From positions 1-44,587 of the IMG/VR virus record IMGVR_UViG_3300030329_004103: a stretch of 44,587 bases of DNA, one strand, 5' to 3'. Source of the stretch: a virus. Shown here one piece after another: positions 6,077-14,273 of the stretch; the first letter of the stretch is position 1, and the number at the start of each line of letters is the position of its first letter. The notes under the pieces are model-generated. The model was not told where the DNA came from and ran no database searches. It saw only the letters and a program-made list of their open reading frames with translations. Made by a program: the position numbers and the translations under genes.

Positions 6077-7659
6077 GTTTCCAACTATCCAAACAAGAAA
6101 AAGTCAAAGAGATACTTAAGTGTGGAAAAGATCCCTCCTACTTCCTTAACAACTACGCAAGAATATCGCACCCATTACATGGACTTATTCTTTTTAACAC
6201 TTTCGACTTCCAAGACGACCTTCTCAAAGATTTTAATGATTACCGTTTTAACGTTATTCTAAAAGCTCGTCAGCTAGGTATCTCAACTATTACCGCTGGC
6301 TATATCGTGTGGATGATGCTATTCCATCGCGATAAAGCCATTCTTGTTATGGCAACCAAGTTTGCAACAGCAGGAAACTTGGTTAAGAAAGTTAAGAACA
6401 TTATGCGGAATGTTCCCGATTGGTTGAAGATTGCGCAGATCAGCGTTGACAACCGCACCTCGTTTGAGCTTTCTAATGGCTCTTCCATCAAGGCGGCTTC
6501 TACTTCTGGAGACGCAGGCCGTTCGGAAGCCCTGTCGCTTTTGGTGTTGGATGAGGCTGCGCATATTGAGGGGTTAGAAGAGTTGTGGACTGGATTGTAT
6601 CCGACGCTATCAACGGGTGGGCGCTGTATTGCGCTTTCTACGCCCAATGGTGTGGGTAACTGGTTTCATAAAACTTGCACCGACTCCGAAGCCGGCTCGA
6701 ACAACTTTAACTTAACTACTCTCATGTGGGATGTCCACCCCGATAGAGATCAAGAATGGTATAAGAAAGAAACTAAAAACATGTCTAAACGGCAAATTGC
6801 TCAAGAACTTGAGTGCAACTTCAACACATCTGGCGAAACTGTTATAGACCCTGAATGTATGGAGTGGATGCTGTCTACAGTTCGCGAACCAAAGTATAGG
6901 ACCGGCTTTGATAGGAACTTTTGGATTTTTGAAGAGTTTGATCCTTCGTGTAATTATCTGTTAGTGGCCGATGTCTCGCGCGGCGACGGAGCTGATTTTT
7001 CTACATTTCAAATCATAAAGCTTGAGACACTTGAAATTGTAGGAGAATACCAAGGAAAGCCAACACTAGACATGTACGCTAATATGCTAAACAGCGTAGG
7101 TAGAGAGTATGGCGGGTGTATGCTGGTAGTTGAAAATAATAATATTGGATATTCTGTTTTAACAAAACTCACTGATGATTATCAATATCCCAATGTGTAC
7201 CATTCAATTAAATCAACTCACGAATATATAGAACAACATCAAGCAGAAGTTAGAAACTCAGCAGTTCCAGGCTTCACTACCTCTATGAAGACCCGACCGC
7301 TCATTGTGGCCAAATTAGAGGAGTTTATTAGAAACAAACTAATTACCATATATTCTTCTCGGACAGTTAACGAGATGAAAACTTTTATTTGGAGGAATGG
7401 TAAGCCGCAAGCGATGAAAGGTTACAATGATGATTTGATTATGGCGCTCGCGATAGGGTGCTGGGTTAGAGACACCGCCCTGCAGGTCAACGCGCGAGAT
7501 TTAAACTATCAAAAAGCTTTCATTAACGCAATATATACAACCAAGACTACTATGAATACGCAGATTAAAGGACAAATAGGCTATAAAAAAGACGAAATAT
7601 TTGATAAAATGTCTGAAGCTGAAAAATTATATAGCCAATATAAATGGATCATAAAGTGA
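6073..7659 (+). CDS. 17: Large terminase subunit (gp17-like)
   Basis: A DNA-packaging motor ATPase and nuclease of 528 residues. The ATPase domain has a Walker A variant KARQLGIST (64-72), Walker B LLVLDEAA (156-163) and coupling motif ALSTPNG (187-193). The C-terminal RNase H-like nuclease has catalytic acids in LLVADVSRGDGADFS (Asp300), VVENNNIG (Glu354) and YNDDLIMALAIG (Asp453/454). The length and lack of an N-terminal extension fit marine T4-like gp17. It docks on the portal, encoded next, and cuts concatemers into headfuls. A separate small terminase is not recognisable nearby. Confidence 0.95.
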   Translation: MSFQLSKQEKVKEILKCGKDPSYFLNNYARISHPLHGLILFNTFDFQDDLLKDFNDYRFNVILKARQLGISTITAGYIVWMMLFHRDKAILVMATKFATAGNLVKKVKNIMRNVPDWLKIAQISVDNRTSFELSNGSSIKAASTSGDAGRSEALSLLVLDEAAHIEGLEELWTGLYPTLSTGGRCIALSTPNGVGNWFHKTCTDSEAGSNNFNLTTLMWDVHPDRDQEWYKKETKNMSKRQIAQELECNFNTSGETVIDPECMEWMLSTVREPKYRTGFDRNFWIFEEFDPSCNYLLVADVSRGDGADFSTFQIIKLETLEIVGEYQGKPTLDMYANMLNSVGREYGGCMLVVENNNIGYSVLTKLTDDYQYPNVYHSIKSTHEYIEQHQAEVRNSAVPGFTTSMKTRPLIVAKLEEFIRNKLITIYSSRTVNEMKTFIWRNGKPQAMKGYNDDLIMALAIGCWVRDTALQVNARDLNYQKAFINAIYTTKTTMNTQIKGQIGYKKDEIFDKMSEAEKLYSQYKWIIK

Positions 7660-7667
7660 GGAAATAA

Positions 7668-9692
7668 ATGGCAACAAAAAATCCAAAGCAAGGACGAAAT
7701 CCTGTAAATAGACAGTCGCAATTATTTCAAGCGCTTACAAGATTGTTTTCGGGCCCTATTGTTAACTATCGTTCTCAATCTGGCCGACGCATCAGAAGAC
7801 AACATCTTGATAAATTTTCTTCACGATTTAAATCTGCTTCAGGTCAGCAGTTTAAAAAGTCGATGTATAGCCCGCTGGACACGATAGCCACAAATGCTAT
7901 AGCAAATCAGCGCCGAACTGAGAGATACGTTGATTTTGATCAAATGGAATACATGCCTGAGATTGCATCAACTCTTGACATCTATGCTGATGAAATGACG
8001 ACCTACTCTTCTTTAAGGCCGATGCTCAATATTAATTGCGCAAATGAAGAAATAAAAGCCGTATTGTCAATCTTGTTCGATAATGTCTTAAACTTACAGT
8101 ACAATCTTTTTGGTTGGGCGCGCACTATGTGCAAGTATGGTGATTTCTTTTTATATCTAGACATCGACGATAAGTTTGGAGTGCAATCCACAATTGCGCT
8201 ACCATCTCCAGAAATAGAAAGATTAGAAGGAATGGATGCAACTAATCCAAACTACATTCAATACCAATGGAATAGCGCCGGAATGACGTTTGAAAATTGG
8301 CAGGTTGCTCATTTTCGTGTACTGGGCAATGATAAATATGCCCCATATGGAACATCTATTCTTGAGCCAGCTCGCCGCATTTGGCGGCAGCTAACACTTA
8401 TGGAAGATGCAATGATGGCTTATCGAGTTGTTCGCTCTTCTGAGCGCAGAGTATTTAAGATTGATGTCGGAGCGATCCCTCCTAATGACGTAGAGCAATA
8501 CATGCAAAAAATTGTAACTCAGCTAAAAAGACACTCTGTCGTTGATCCTACATCTGGTCGTGTTGATTTACGATACAATCCGATGTCTATTGAGGAAGAT
8601 TATTTTATTCCTGTGCGGGCAGGTTCTGCAACTGATATTGTGTCGCTTGCAGGTGCACAAAATATCACAGCTATTGATGATATCAAGTATCTGCGCGACA
8701 AGTTATTTGCCGCATTGAAAATTCCACAGGCTTATTTATCAATGGGCGAGGGTGCAGCCGAGGATAAGACAACTTTAGCGCAAAAAGATATTAGATTTGC
8801 AAGGACGATTCAACGGCTGCAAAGAGTTATCATAGCTGAGCTTGAAAAAATTAGCATTATTCATCTTTATACTCTTGGCTTTAGAGGTGACGATTTATTA
8901 GGCTTTAGTTTGTCCTTGAATAATCCTTCTAAGATAGCTGAGCTTCAAGAAATCGAACACTGGAAGGCTAAATTTGATATTGCAGGCGCCGCCACTGAAG
9001 GATACTTTTCTAGACGTTGGGTTACAGAGCATATCTTTGGAATGTCGGACGAAGAGTTTATTCGCAATCAGCGTGAAATGTACTATGATCGCAAGCATGA
9101 TGCCGCATTAACTGCAGTCGCTGAAGCTGCTGCAGCTGGCGAAGGCGGCGGCTTGGGCGGCGGCCTTGGTGGTGACCTAGGGGGCGATCTTGGCGATGAC
9201 CTAGGTGGCGATCTTGGCGACGACCTAGGTGGCGATCTTGGCGGTCCAGAAGAGATGCCAGCCGGTGACGCCGGCGCAGATACAGAAGCAGGCGGTGAAG
9301 ACGACTCGCCACTATTGGCAGTACCCCCAGGAAGCCGAAACTCTCCTAGAGTTACACCTAAATCTAAAGGAAAAGCATACACCCCAGTTAAAACAGATAA
9401 GCGCAAACAGGGCGCCCGAACTAGACACATGCAGAGCCAATGGGCAAAAGAAAAATCATCCAATACAATTAGAAACACTATTCCGGGAATGGCTGACATT
9501 GCTACTTTGGCATCGCCAGCAGCCGGAAGGGGTATTTATGAACAAAATGAATCTATTTACTCAATGAAAGAACAGATTGAAGAACAAAAAATCTTTCAAG
9601 TTAATAAAAACATAAGACAATTAATTGAAGAGCTGGATAAAAAGAAAGATATATCGACAGCGGAGAAAAAGAATGAAAACAAAGCACAATAA
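7668..9692 (+). CDS. 20: Portal protein (gp20-like)
   Basis: This 674-residue protein forms the dodecameric DNA gate and prohead initiator. The T4-type portal core includes EIASTLDIYADEMTTYSS, the APYGTSILEPARRIWRQL region, the crown/stem segment DDIKYLRDKLFAALKIPQAYL and an E-D-K-T-T-L motif. After about residue 490 there is an extended low-complexity Gly/Asp/Leu tract made of 24-bp DNA repeats, then a Pro/Lys linker and a helical tail. The tract is unlike the T4 C-terminus and may be a flexible insertion. The gene lies directly downstream of the terminase, as expected for packaging partners. Confidence 0.93.
   Translation: MATKNPKQGRNPVNRQSQLFQALTRLFSGPIVNYRSQSGRRIRRQHLDKFSSRFKSASGQQFKKSMYSPLDTIATNAIANQRRTERYVDFDQMEYMPEIASTLDIYADEMTTYSSLRPMLNINCANEEIKAVLSILFDNVLNLQYNLFGWARTMCKYGDFFLYLDIDDKFGVQSTIALPSPEIERLEGMDATNPNYIQYQWNSAGMTFENWQVAHFRVLGNDKYAPYGTSILEPARRIWRQLTLMEDAMMAYRVVRSSERRVFKIDVGAIPPNDVEQYMQKIVTQLKRHSVVDPTSGRVDLRYNPMSIEEDYFIPVRAGSATDIVSLAGAQNITAIDDIKYLRDKLFAALKIPQAYLSMGEGAAEDKTTLAQKDIRFARTIQRLQRVIIAELEKISIIHLYTLGFRGDDLLGFSLSLNNPSKIAELQEIEHWKAKFDIAGAATEGYFSRRWVTEHIFGMSDEEFIRNQREMYYDRKHDAALTAVAEAAAAGEGGGLGGGLGGDLGGDLGDDLGGDLGDDLGGDLGGPEEMPAGDAGADTEAGGEDDSPLLAVPPGSRNSPRVTPKSKGKAYTPVKTDKRKQGARTRHMQSQWAKEKSSNTIRNTIPGMADIATLASPAAGRGIYEQNESIYSMKEQIEEQKIFQVNKNIRQLIEELDKKKDISTAEKKNENKAQ
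9159..9245 (+). repeat. Tandem 24-bp repeat inside portal gene
   Basis: This stretch contains near-exact 24-bp units (9183-9206, 9207-9230 and a partial third, plus a degenerate unit upstream) encoding repeated GDLGDDLG-type residues. It stays in frame, lengthening an acidic, flexible Gly/Asp/Leu tract in the portal C-terminal region. Copy number could vary between related phages through slippage. Confidence 0.8.
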
Positions 9693-10506
9693 AAAAAGAA
9701 ACACAGCCTTTATTTATGAATCTCTCATTAGAGAAGCCACGGCCGCCATGATAAAAAATGATAACGTGCGAAAAAATAAAGCTGTTAATTTAATTAGAAA
9801 GCACTTTCACGACGATTCTGTTCTTTTACAGCATTTGAAATGCTATCAATCTTTATATGAAAATCAGGACATTAATAAAGAAACAGCAGAAAAGATTTTA
9901 AAAGAAGCTAAGATTGCGAGTCGAGTTTTAGATGCTCATGGGCTATTTGTTAAGCAATCTGATTTAATCAAAGATGTTAATAAAGATTTAAGTCCTGAGT
10001 TTTTCAACACTTTTGTTCCAAATTATAAAACACTGGCAAGTATATATCAGATATTTTCAAACAAATCTTCTCCTCGACAAATTGTAATGCTTGAAAAAAA
10101 GATTGTCGATGATATGATAATGGCTAAAGAGCCCGTTGCGTTGTTGGAAGATATTGATAATGTTGTTTATTCTACTTTTGTTGAGAAGTTTAATCAAAAA
10201 TATGACTCAACATTATTGCAAGAACAAAAACAATTATTAGGATGCTATATATCATCTTTTATTGACAATGGTTTAGATCTTAAAACATATTTAAACTCTG
10301 AAATCAGACGCCTTAAGGAAAGTCTCGCCGATTCTTTAAGCTCTGATGAAATTAAGCAAGACGAGAACATGGTTCGAAAGACCAACAAGATTATCGAAAA
10401 GTTAGAAAACTACAAAAGCCAGCAGATAGATGAACAATCATTGTTAACAATTTTAAAAATACAACAATTAGTTAAGGAGATCTCTGACGATGCCGATAAA
10501 GGTTAA
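9673..10506 (+). CDS. Conserved head-region protein, unknown function
   Basis: The product is 277 residues from the ATG at 9673, chosen because it gives MKTKHNKKRNTAFIYESLIREA with a nearby GGAG; an upstream in-frame start within the portal gene would add 16 very basic residues. It is mostly alpha-helical and Lys-rich, without recognisable motifs. It occupies the position between portal and protease where T4 has gp67/gp68 core genes, but it is much larger. It is probably a virion or prohead-assembly protein; that is inference from position only. Confidence 0.65.
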   Translation: MKTKHNKKRNTAFIYESLIREATAAMIKNDNVRKNKAVNLIRKHFHDDSVLLQHLKCYQSLYENQDINKETAEKILKEAKIASRVLDAHGLFVKQSDLIKDVNKDLSPEFFNTFVPNYKTLASIYQIFSNKSSPRQIVMLEKKIVDDMIMAKEPVALLEDIDNVVYSTFVEKFNQKYDSTLLQEQKQLLGCYISSFIDNGLDLKTYLNSEIRRLKESLADSLSSDEIKQDENMVRKTNKIIEKLENYKSQQIDEQSLLTILKIQQLVKEISDDADKG

Positions 10507-11029
10507 AATTGGCAAAGGTGCCAATCAGGCAACTGTACGCTTAGAGATGGATATCCGCAAAAGTGTAGCGGGAAATCTAATGATTTTTGATCACGGAGAT
10601 ATTGACATTGTTCTTTCGGCGAAAGAAAACAAAGTCATTGCTTTTCCTAAAGAGGTTATGAGCGAGATGGTGTACGGCGCCCAGAACCGATTATTTTCTT
10701 ATTTGCACAAAAGGGGCATTGTGATCCCAGAAAGCATACAAGGCGGCTCGTACTTTGGCTCATTTGAGGCAACGTTACAATCTCCATTTACTGAAAGTGT
10801 CAATGCAGCAAAAATGGCCTTAATAAATATAAATGAGTTTATTAATGAGGAGCGCCCATACTTTGAATCAACCGAGGCGATTGTGTCAATGACAGATGAC
10901 GAACTTACTCATCCTGATAAAACTGATTCTACTGAGCTTGGAGAAGTACCTCAGAAAGTTGATCAAGGCTCTATTCGCCCCGGGTATGTTCGCGATCCCT
11001 ATTCGCTAAACTATATGTATACAATATAG
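10490..11029 (+). CDS. Conserved head-region protein, unknown function
   Basis: This 179-residue protein overlaps the upstream gene by 17 bases. The N-terminal half looks beta-rich (IKVKIGKGANQATVRLEMDI, IDIVLSAKENKVIAFP) followed by helices. The C-terminus ends in an extended segment (GYVRDPYSLNYMYTI) typical of virion arm peptides. No named motif is visible. Its position between portal and prohead protease suggests a structural or assembly role. Confidence 0.65.
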   Translation: MPIKVKIGKGANQATVRLEMDIRKSVAGNLMIFDHGDIDIVLSAKENKVIAFPKEVMSEMVYGAQNRLFSYLHKRGIVIPESIQGGSYFGSFEATLQSPFTESVNAAKMALININEFINEERPYFESTEAIVSMTDDELTHPDKTDSTELGEVPQKVDQGSIRPGYVRDPYSLNYMYTI

Positions 11030-11039
11030 GAACAAAGTT

Positions 11040-11261
11040 ATGTCCGACATTAAATTGATATTTGAAAACTGGAACAAAGCAATGTTTGAAGTAGAAGAGC
11101 AGCCTCCACAAAACAAGTCTGTAATATTCGATGATGTTAATAAGGAGGCGACTAACATAGTAAAAAAAATACGCACAGCGTCTAAAAATGATGATAACCT
11201 GGCGAAAGAAGCAATAGAGTCGCTAATAGTCGCTCTGCAAATTAGTTTGAGGAATTTGTAA
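11040..11261 (+). CDS. Small head-region protein with possible targeting leader
   Basis: This 73-residue protein starts MSDIKLIFENWNKAMFEVEE. The leader resembles the short T4 capsid-targeting peptides (aromatic residues followed by hydrophobic-x-Glu), with M-F-E around residues 15-17, although the fit to L/I-x-E is imperfect. The C-terminal half is an amphipathic helix. Size and position, just upstream of the protease, suggest a core protein analogous to T4 gp67/gp68, without detectable sequence similarity. Confidence 0.6.
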   Translation: MSDIKLIFENWNKAMFEVEEQPPQNKSVIFDDVNKEATNIVKKIRTASKNDDNLAKEAIESLIVALQISLRNL

Positions 11262-11563
11262 TGGAGCTTTTAACGTTTATACTTTGCGCTTATGGGCTCA
11301 CGCAAATTCTTGTCTACGGCAAGATATTTTCGAAACTAAGACCTAAAAAGGGCAAGCTTGGAGAACTCGCCAACTGCGCGATGTGTATGGGTTTCCATGT
11401 AGGCTGGGCATTAATGCTACTTTCTCCGTTTACTGAACTATTTAGTTTTGATGTAACTGTGTTTAATTTCTTTCTTTTAGGGGGATTATCGTCAGGCACA
11501 TCATATATTTTAACTATGCTCTTCGGAGATGATGGAGTGAAACATGACCACAAGTTGGACTAG
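11261..11563 (+). CDS. Small integral membrane protein with CxxC motif (DUF1360-like appearance)
   Basis: This 100-residue protein has hydrophobic segments at about 4-20, 43-55 and 66-87. The sequence GELANCAMCMGFHVGWALM has the C-x-x-C-x-G-[FW]-x-x-G arrangement I associate with DUF1360-type membrane proteins found in phages. It starts on the upstream stop (TAATG). A membrane protein among prohead genes is odd, since T4 proheads do initiate on the inner membrane through gp40/gp20. A role in anchoring assembly is possible but speculative. Confidence 0.6.
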   Translation: MELLTFILCAYGLTQILVYGKIFSKLRPKKGKLGELANCAMCMGFHVGWALMLLSPFTELFSFDVTVFNFFLLGGLSSGTSYILTMLFGDDGVKHDHKLD

Positions 11564-11609
11564 CAAATGGATGCTGCAGCCCGTTCGTCGTTGCTGTAAA
11601 GGATCGTGA
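11544..11609 (+). CDS. Possible 21-residue micro-ORF upstream of prohead protease
   Basis: ATG at 11544 has GGAG at 11534-11537 (6-base spacing) and encodes MTTSWTSKWMLQPVRRCCKGS. It overlaps the end of the membrane-protein gene and stops three bases before the gp21 start. The product is basic with adjacent Cys. It could be a real micro-protein or a translational relay for gp21; small size makes chance hard to exclude. Confidence 0.35.
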   Translation: MTTSWTSKWMLQPVRRCCKGS

Positions 11610-11611
11610 CT

Positions 11612-12217
11612 ATGGGAAAGAAGTTATTAAGAGAATATTATGAACTCTGCGAAGGTGGAGTTTGTCAAGATCTTCTTACTGAAGCCGAGAAAAGATTTGT
11701 GGCTGAAGGTGGTATGATTTTGACAGGAAAGCTACAAGAAGCTGATGTGCAAAACGGCAATGGTAGAATTTATCCTCAACGTGTGTTGATGCGTGAGATG
11801 AAAAACTACCAGAAACTTGTTCAAGAGCGCAGAGCACTTGGTGAGCTTGACCACCCTGAAGATTCTGTAATTAATCTTAAGAATGCATCACACATGGTTA
11901 CAGATGTATGGTGGGACAATAAAAATGTCATGGGCAAAGTACAAGTTTTAAATACTCCTTCGGGAGGCATACTTAAGTCTCTTGTAGAATCTGGAGTTAA
12001 ACTTGGCATTTCTTCTCGGGGAATGGGATCTGTTACTGAATCTCAAGGCCGTACCATTGTTGAAGATGATTTTCAACTTATTTGTTTTGATTTTGTGTCT
12101 GAGCCTTCTACTCCTAATGCTTTTATGATGCAAGAGGCTAAAAATTTTAAGAACAATGTTTTTACCAAAGCCGATCGTATCAATAGATTATTGAACGAGG
12201 TTTTGGACGATGAGTGA
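11612..12217 (+). CDS. 21: Prohead maturation protease (gp21-like)
   Basis: A serine protease of the T4 gp21/herpes-assemblin type, 201 residues. Candidate catalytic positions are His81 in GELDHPED and the Ser in LGISSRGMGS (about 135). The N-terminus has L-L-T-E at 21-24, a plausible self-processing site. In T4 this enzyme cuts head proteins after (L/I)-x-E and digests the core. ATG 11612 is preferred to the in-frame GTG at 11606 because AAAGGA lies 8 bases upstream. The cleavage rule is central to interpreting the MKITK-module proteins in this window. Confidence 0.92.
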   Translation: MGKKLLREYYELCEGGVCQDLLTEAEKRFVAEGGMILTGKLQEADVQNGNGRIYPQRVLMREMKNYQKLVQERRALGELDHPEDSVINLKNASHMVTDVWWDNKNVMGKVQVLNTPSGGILKSLVESGVKLGISSRGMGSVTESQGRTIVEDDFQLICFDFVSEPSTPNAFMMQEAKNFKNNVFTKADRINRLLNEVLDDE

Positions 12218-13571
12218 CTGGAGCAGCTTCAAAGATGACAAAAAACTGGTTGACGCATGGCGTCGTTTTTTAACTGAAGAAGAGGAGAATATTTCTTCTA
12301 ACGATATCGTCGCTGAGGTAAATTGGGTCCAAGGCTTAAAAGGCGCAGGCAATGTGGTCAAAAAAATCGGTGGCGTTGCACTGGACATTGCAATTCTCCC
12401 AGTCCGTGCTGCATTCGCGATCGATCATATGAGCCCGCAAAGATTTGCTAGCGCCATAGGCCTACGAGACACCGTGAGTACTTCAACGCCAAGCGGATAT
12501 TCAAAGGGAGGCCGAGAAGCAGCTGAGCGCAACCGTCTTGTTAAAGCAGAAATGCGCGAAGCCGCAATAGAATATAAACGTCAACAGGCTTTGCAGAAAG
12601 AAATAGAAAAACAACAAAAAGATGCGCCGCCTGACCTACAAGCAATGTTTGAAGCAATCACCACAGAGCTAGGACAAGCTTCGCAAGAAATAAACAATAA
12701 CAGTATCTCAGAGTCGAATCGAAATTTATCAGATCGTCTTCGCTCAATGGTGGATCGCTACGAGGATGCCCAAAACCAGAGAGCAGCAAAAGGAGTTGAT
12801 GAGGCCAAGGTGGAGAAGATTGATGAACTACTTAAACAGAAACTTCAGGCACTTGTTGAAAAGATAGAAACACTTAACTTAGACGAAAACGCCAAAAAGA
12901 AAGCACTCGCAAAAGCCCAAAAATATATTAAAACTAATCGACTCATGATGTTGTCTCAAGTAAAGCACGCATCTTTACAAAAAGCAGCGTCGGATAAAAT
13001 TGCTCAGCATGATGCCGCTTCAAAAGAGCAAGAAGAGGCTGAAGAAAATGGCCAACAAGAGCCTGAAGAAAATGGCCAACAAGAGCCTGAACAAACTGAC
13101 CAACAAGAGCCTCAGACCCCGGCTGCTAGTTGGAGCGTCGATCCGAGAGACGATAAGCTTCGCGACATCTGGAAGCGGTATGCTGAACTCTATAGCCGCA
13201 CTGATGTGGCACAATATAAGGAAGGCGTAAAAGAATGGGTCGACTGGATTGGCAAGTTTCTTCCGCGAGACTTTGACAAGCTTGACGCTGGTGATAAGTT
13301 CAATAAGTTTAAAGAACTTCTCGATGACACACAAATGGATTTGAATAAACCTGAAACCGATGCATTTAAGGCCCTGCACAGGGCAATGGAACAACAAAGC
13401 GGCCATGGATACGATCAAGGCGAACTTAATGCTATTAAGCTTACGCAATTTTTAGATGCTATAAAGCCAGTCCAGCCAACAACAGACAGTAATGTACAGG
13501 AGCAAAAGTCCTTATCCTTAGAGCAACTAATTAAAGAAGAATTATTGAGAGTATTAAATGAAAAAAAATGA
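12210..13571 (+). CDS. Large internal/core-like head protein with putative targeting peptides at both ends
   Basis: This 453-residue protein starts with KKLVDAWRRFLTEEEE, resembling a T4-type capsid-targeting peptide with L-T-E at residues 21-23. It ends LEQLIKEELLRVLNEKK, which matches the MKITK-module helix (QIIKEELEALL) and carries L-N-E just before the terminal KK. Between them are a hydrophobic/basic segment (about 45-75), a long charged helical region, and an acidic Gln/Glu repeat (about 278-301). It overlaps gp21 by 8 bases and the next gene by 14. It looks like a prohead core or internal protein processed by gp21; exact role unknown. Confidence 0.7.
   Translation: MSDWSSFKDDKKLVDAWRRFLTEEEENISSNDIVAEVNWVQGLKGAGNVVKKIGGVALDIAILPVRAAFAIDHMSPQRFASAIGLRDTVSTSTPSGYSKGGREAAERNRLVKAEMREAAIEYKRQQALQKEIEKQQKDAPPDLQAMFEAITTELGQASQEINNNSISESNRNLSDRLRSMVDRYEDAQNQRAAKGVDEAKVEKIDELLKQKLQALVEKIETLNLDENAKKKALAKAQKYIKTNRLMMLSQVKHASLQKAASDKIAQHDAASKEQEEAEENGQQEPEENGQQEPEQTDQQEPQTPAASWSVDPRDDKLRDIWKRYAELYSRTDVAQYKEGVKEWVDWIGKFLPRDFDKLDAGDKFNKFKELLDDTQMDLNKPETDAFKALHRAMEQQSGHGYDQGELNAIKLTQFLDAIKPVQPTTDSNVQEQKSLSLEQLIKEELLRVLNEKK
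13041..13112 (+). repeat. Three tandem 24-bp repeats
   Basis: Two identical 24-bp units (13041-13064, 13065-13088) and one diverged unit (13089-13112) encode an acidic (E)ENGQQEP-type linker in the head protein. They are in frame and probably form a flexible spacer before the C-terminal domain. Confidence 0.9.
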
Positions 13572-13983
13572 TTTAAAAAAACTGATTAAGCCGCTTGTTA
13601 AGGAGTGTATCCATGAAGTTCTTTTAGAAGAAGGTCTTTTATCTAATGTTGTAGCTGAAGTAGCAAAAGGCATGCAAGGAAACCTTGTTGTTGAAACACA
13701 ACAAAAATCTAACGATTCTCTATTTACTGCAAGCCCTCCGCAAAAACAACAAGTGGCAGAAACTCGGAAGAAGATGCAAGAACACCGTCAAAAACTTATG
13801 AAATCAATTGGCTCTGACGCATATAATGGTGTCAATCTTTTTGAAGGCACTGAAGCTATTTCTAACCATGAAGCCGCCCCCACACGTGCCGGCGCTGTTG
13901 ATTTGGGAAATCCAAAAGATGCTGGTGTTGATATCTCAAGTCTTGTGGGCGGCGCTTCACAAATCTGGAAAGCAATGAAATAG
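13558..13983 (+). CDS. Head-region protein with module-like N-terminal helix
   Basis: This 141-residue protein begins MKKNDLKKLIKPLVKECIHE, similar in pattern to the MKITK module, with I-H-E at 18-20 and L-L-E at 22-24 as possible protease sites. The rest contains a Lys/Gln-rich helix (RKKMQEHRQKLMKSIG), an SDAYNGVNLFEGTEA segment and a C-terminal GVDISSLVGGASQIWKAMK motif that I have the impression recurs in marine phage proteins. It starts inside the upstream gene. Probable virion or core protein; function unknown. Confidence 0.65.
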   Translation: MKKNDLKKLIKPLVKECIHEVLLEEGLLSNVVAEVAKGMQGNLVVETQQKSNDSLFTASPPQKQQVAETRKKMQEHRQKLMKSIGSDAYNGVNLFEGTEAISNHEAAPTRAGAVDLGNPKDAGVDISSLVGGASQIWKAMK

Positions 13984-13990
13984 GAATAAG

Positions 13991-14236
13991 ATGAGTAAAA
14001 AAATAAATGTATCGGTAACGGCACGCGAATGTCGCAACAATAACGAGCGAATCATTAAGAAATTTATGAAGAAAGTCAAGAAAGAAAGAATCATAGAGCA
14101 AGTAAAAGATAGAAGAAGATATAAAAAACCATCTGTTGCCAAAAAAGAAAAGCGGGTTAGAGCTGAACGTACTCGACAGCGGGACAGGCTTAAGAGACAA
14201 AGAGCACAAGAAAGACGTAATAGAAAAAATAGATGA
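13991..14236 (+). CDS. Ribosomal protein bS21-like protein
   Basis: An 81-residue, very basic protein. Its pattern matches bS21 along its length: an initial strand (INVSVTAREC), a helix with N-E-R-I-I-K-K-F-x-K-K-x-K-K-E, then I-x-E-Q-V-x-x-R-R-R-Y-x-K-P-S, and an Arg/Lys helical tail. E. coli bS21 is 71 residues and sits on the 30S subunit near the 16S 3' end. Phage-encoded bS21 is documented in marine phages. It could replace host bS21 and bias initiation toward phage mRNAs. It lies inside the head gene cluster, so late expression is likely. Main alternative: a basic DNA-binding protein. Confidence 0.75.
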   Translation: MSKKINVSVTARECRNNNERIIKKFMKKVKKERIIEQVKDRRRYKKPSVAKKEKRVRAERTRQRDRLKRQRAQERRNRKNR

Positions 14237-14244
14237 CTATTTAT
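14236..14244 (+). promoter_or_regulatory. Late-promoter-like motif ACTATTTAT
   Basis: ACTATTTAT lies 38 bases upstream of the ATG at 14274, directly after the bS21-like gene. It is one of about ten sites of this pattern preceding late genes. There is no recognisable -35 element, as in T4 late promoters. It is the reverse complement of ATAAATAGT. Confidence 0.6.
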
Positions 14245-14273
14245 ATTTGTAAACAAATTTCGGAGGTTTTATA

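Noticed and set aside
9083-9499. Long antisense ORFs over the portal Gly/Asp repeat
   Set aside because: They are reverse readings of the low-complexity tract (Pro/Ser/Arg-rich), lack an SD, and oppose a secure portal gene.
9229-9567. Forward 112-residue ORF in another frame of the portal gene
   Set aside because: It is fully inside the portal coding frame, with no plausible RBS or family pattern.
11437-11445. ACTATTTAG within the membrane-protein gene as a late promoter
   Set aside because: It lies inside a coding sequence and ends in G; it could act on gp21 but has no better support than chance.
13041-13112. Short tandem repeats as a possible origin or regulatory iterons
   Set aside because: They are in-frame codon repeats forming an acidic linker in a coding gene, without AT-rich flanks.
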